Below, one piece after another: positions 3,457-5,163 of a stretch of 5,163 nucleotides of DNA; within the stretch, counting starts at the first letter, position 1; every line of letters begins with the position of its first letter. The stretch comes from Lysobacterales bacterium CG02_land_8_20_14_3_00_62_12 (GTDB taxonomy: Bacteria > Pseudomonadota > Gammaproteobacteria > Xanthomonadales > Ahniellaceae). The DNA lies in assembly GCA_002785585.1 (NCBI GenBank), contig PEUI01000206.1, positions 2,527 to 7,689 on the forward strand, written 5' to 3'. The notes under the pieces are model-generated. The model worked only from the letters and a program-made list of their open reading frames with translations. It had not been told where the DNA came from and searched no databases. The translations under genes were made by a program, and so were the position numbers.

Positions 3457-5163
3457 TCACAACGCCCGCACCACGCGAAAGCCGGTGCGGGCACTGCGAG
3501 TGTCAGCACTGGCGCTGCTGCGATAAGCCGAGCGCGACTGTTCTGGCGCACTGCCCCAGGACGATCCGCGGACCACCCGTTGTTCACACCCACGATTGAC
3601 CCAGGCGCGACCGTCGGTGGGCGCGCGCAGGTAATTTTCGTGCCAACAATCGGCCACCCACTCAGAGACGTTGCCGACCAAATCAAAGACGCCAAACGGG
3701 TTGGCCGCAAACTGCGCCACCGGCGCCGGGCCCCAATAGCCATCGCGATAATGCGGCAGCGCCTTGTCCCAACCGCGTTTGCTGCGCGAGCGATCCGCGT
3801 CGCCGGTGAGATTGCCGAACACCTTGTCGGGCATCCCATCGCCCCAGGGATAGGCGCTCTGGCTGCCGCCACGCAGCACGTACTCAAACTCCGCCTCCGA
3901 CGGCAAGCGGTAGGCCAGCGCGGTTTTTTCTCCGAGCCAGGCGGCATAGGCTTCGGCATCGAGCCAGGCGACGTGCACCACCGGGTCGTTGGCGCGGGCT
4001 TTGCCGCCGATGTAGTCATTGCGCCAATCGATCTGCTGGCGTTCGGCCATGCGCCCGCTGGCCTCGTCGTAATAAATCGAGCTGTGGGTTTTTTCGGCGA
4101 CGGTAACGTAGCCCGAATCACGCACAAAACGCCGGAACTCGGCGACCGTCACTTCGGTGCTGGCGATGGCAAACGGCGTCTGCATGGCGAGCAAGCGTTG
4201 TGGCACTTCACTGGTCTGGCGCCCGGCTTCGCTATCGGCGGCGCCGATGCGGAAACTGCCGACCGGGATCACTACCATCGTCGGCGTCTCGCCGCTGCGG
4301 TCCTTGAAGGCATCGCGGAAGCTCTCGCCGGGTTGGTAGTTGGCATACAAACTGGCGTTGGCAAGCATTTGTTCGAGCGCGGCGGTGTCTTCGGCAGTGG
4401 CGCCGAGGGTTTGTGCACTGGCCAGCAAATCCTTCGCCGTGGCGATGTCACGCGCCGCCAATGCGGTATCGGCGCGGGTCAACAGATCTTCGGCGCGGCG
4501 ATGTTTCAGGGTATCGACCTGCTTGCGGGCTCTGGCCCAGGCGCTGGAACCCGGCAGTAGAGCCGCCGCCGCCGTCAGCAGGGTCTCGGCGGTGCTGAAG
4601 TTTTCGTCGGCGGCCACCGCCAGCGCGCGATCCAGCAAACCGGCTTCGAGGCTGGCCAAACCTTTCAGTGCCGATTGATTGCGCGCATCCAGCGCCAGCA
4701 CGGTGTGATAGATCGACACCGCACTGGCATCGGCGGGTTCAAACGACTGCCCGGCCGCGAGACGGCTCGCCGCTTCGGCGAGCAGCGGCCGGATGGCATC
4801 GAGCAATTTGCGCCGACGCGCCAGTTCGGTGGCCCGTGGATCAGCCAGCTGGCGCTGGTTGAGCGCGCCGATCAATTCGTTGGCGGCACTGTCATCGCCC
4901 TCGTCCAGCGCTTGGTCGGCTTGCTGGAACAGCAGCTCCAATACGGCATCGCGGCCAGAGCGTGCGGCCGCCTGCTGCGGGGCAATGGTCAATGCCTGCA
5001 GATACCAATCCAGCGCGTTGTCGTTGCTGGGCTCCAGCCAGCGGCGGGCTTTCATGGCCGCGACCGCCTGCGCCAGCAGTTGCTCGACGCGCTGCTGTTG
5101 GGCGGGATCGAGCGGGATCGGCGCGCTCATTTCGGCATCGACGGCGTCGCTGCTGGGGTTGGC
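3457..5163 (-). CDS. TPR-like protein with a C-terminal formylglycine-generating-enzyme-like (SUMF1/EgtB/PvdO) domain, probably 5' partial
   Basis: The stop is TGA at 3457-3459 and the frame is open to the window edge. The first in-frame ATG (5128-5130) has no ribosome binding site and eleven sense codons precede it in the window, so the true start probably lies outside. Counting from that ATG, residues 10-260 are Ala/Leu-rich helical repeats resembling TPRs, and residues 284-557 form the FGE-sulfatase domain. Markers of that domain are MVVIPVGSFRIG (285-296), STEVTVAEFRRFV, VVHVAWLDAEAYAAWL, YRLPSEAEFEYVLRGG, FGVFDLVGNVSEWVADCW (479-496), RVVRGSSWG (518-526) and TGFRVVRAL at the end. True FGEs carry two copper-binding Cys after the RGGSW-type motif; here that stretch reads GSAPEQSRSAYRSS, with none. 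It is therefore unlikely to make formylglycine and more probably a binding or regulatory member of the superfamily. Substrate, partner and cellular location cannot be told. Confidence 0.88.
   Translation of the reverse strand, partial: ANPSSDAVDAEMSAPIPLDPAQQQRVEQLLAQAVAAMKARRWLEPSNDNALDWYLQALTIAPQQAAARSGRDAVLELLFQQADQALDEGDDSAANELIGALNQRQLADPRATELARRRKLLDAIRPLLAEAASRLAAGQSFEPADASAVSIYHTVLALDARNQSALKGLASLEAGLLDRALAVAADENFSTAETLLTAAAALLPGSSAWARARKQVDTLKHRRAEDLLTRADTALAARDIATAKDLLASAQTLGATAEDTAALEQMLANASLYANYQPGESFRDAFKDRSGETPTMVVIPVGSFRIGAADSEAGRQTSEVPQRLLAMQTPFAIASTEVTVAEFRRFVRDSGYVTVAEKTHSSIYYDEASGRMAERQQIDWRNDYIGGKARANDPVVHVAWLDAEAYAAWLGEKTALAYRLPSEAEFEYVLRGGSQSAYPWGDGMPDKVFGNLTGDADRSRSKRGWDKALPHYRDGYWGPAPVAQFAANPFGVFDLVGNVSEWVADCWHENYLRAPTDGRAWVNRGCEQRVVRGSSWGSAPEQSRSAYRSSASADTRSARTGFRVVRAL
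3464..3492. other. 9-bp inverted repeat between convergent gene ends, possible mRNA 3'-end hairpin
   Basis: GCCCGCACC (3464-3472) and GGTGCGGGC (3484-3492) pair perfectly around an 11-nt loop. The element starts 13 bp past the carboxylase stop and lies within the last codons of the convergent gene (ARTGFRVVRA). Neither side has a real T-tract, so it is not a standard intrinsic terminator. Its position could give both transcripts a protective 3' stem. The sequence also codes conserved residues, so it may be chance. Confidence 0.35.

Noticed and set aside
3580..4560. 326-residue plus-strand open frame opposite the FGE-like gene
   Set aside because: The opposite strand carries clear FGE-domain motifs across this stretch. 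The plus-strand translation is a composition shadow with no domain signature.

Overview
This is a GC-rich bacterial window, most likely from a gammaproteobacterium. That reading rests on the close match of the carboxylase to Pseudomonas-type LiuB and on the TPR-like plus formylglycine-enzyme-like protein; it is an inference, and I cannot name a species. The layout falls into four blocks.

(1) Positions 1-173 hold the last 39 codons of a plus-strand gene with an Ala/Thr/Asp-rich repetitive tail, closed by a strong intrinsic terminator. Positions 174-288 hold nothing I can identify.

(2) Positions 289-1077 hold a minus-strand, visibly less GC-rich two-gene cassette. A BrnT/RelE-like putative toxin with a TTG start comes first, then a ribbon-helix-helix CopG/BrnA-type antitoxin. 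It has its own promoter-overlapping palindrome (TGTATATACA) and a 12-bp terminator hairpin. It looks like a horizontally acquired type II toxin-antitoxin module.

(3) Positions 1078-1842 are a roughly 760-bp gene-free patchwork. About 120 bp have no recognisable content. Then come four 48-bp tandem repeats with one 19-bp partial copy, a frameshifted scrap of the C-terminal end of an IS66-type transposase, a GC-rich REP-like hairpin with two CGGCGCCG palindromes, and 13 heptamers of (C/T)TCTGTC that end 11 bp before the start of the next gene. A reading frame is open through all of this and joined to the carboxylase, but only the part from 1843 is protein-like.

(4) Positions 1843-5163 hold two convergent genes whose stop codons are 6 bp apart. 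On the plus strand is a complete 535-residue methylcrotonoyl-CoA carboxylase beta (carboxyltransferase) subunit, a leucine/isovalerate catabolism enzyme that needs a biotin-carrying alpha subunit not present here. On the minus strand is a large protein with duplicated TPR-like helices followed by a formylglycine-generating-enzyme-like (SUMF1/EgtB/PvdO) domain that lacks the catalytic cysteines. Its 5' end probably lies beyond the window.

The genes do not form one pathway. The window looks like two core-type genes next to a recombination-prone stretch that has collected a toxin-antitoxin cassette, an IS relic and several tandem repeats. I see no clearly new multi-gene system. The most interesting part is the repeat patchwork that forms the leader of the carboxylase gene.
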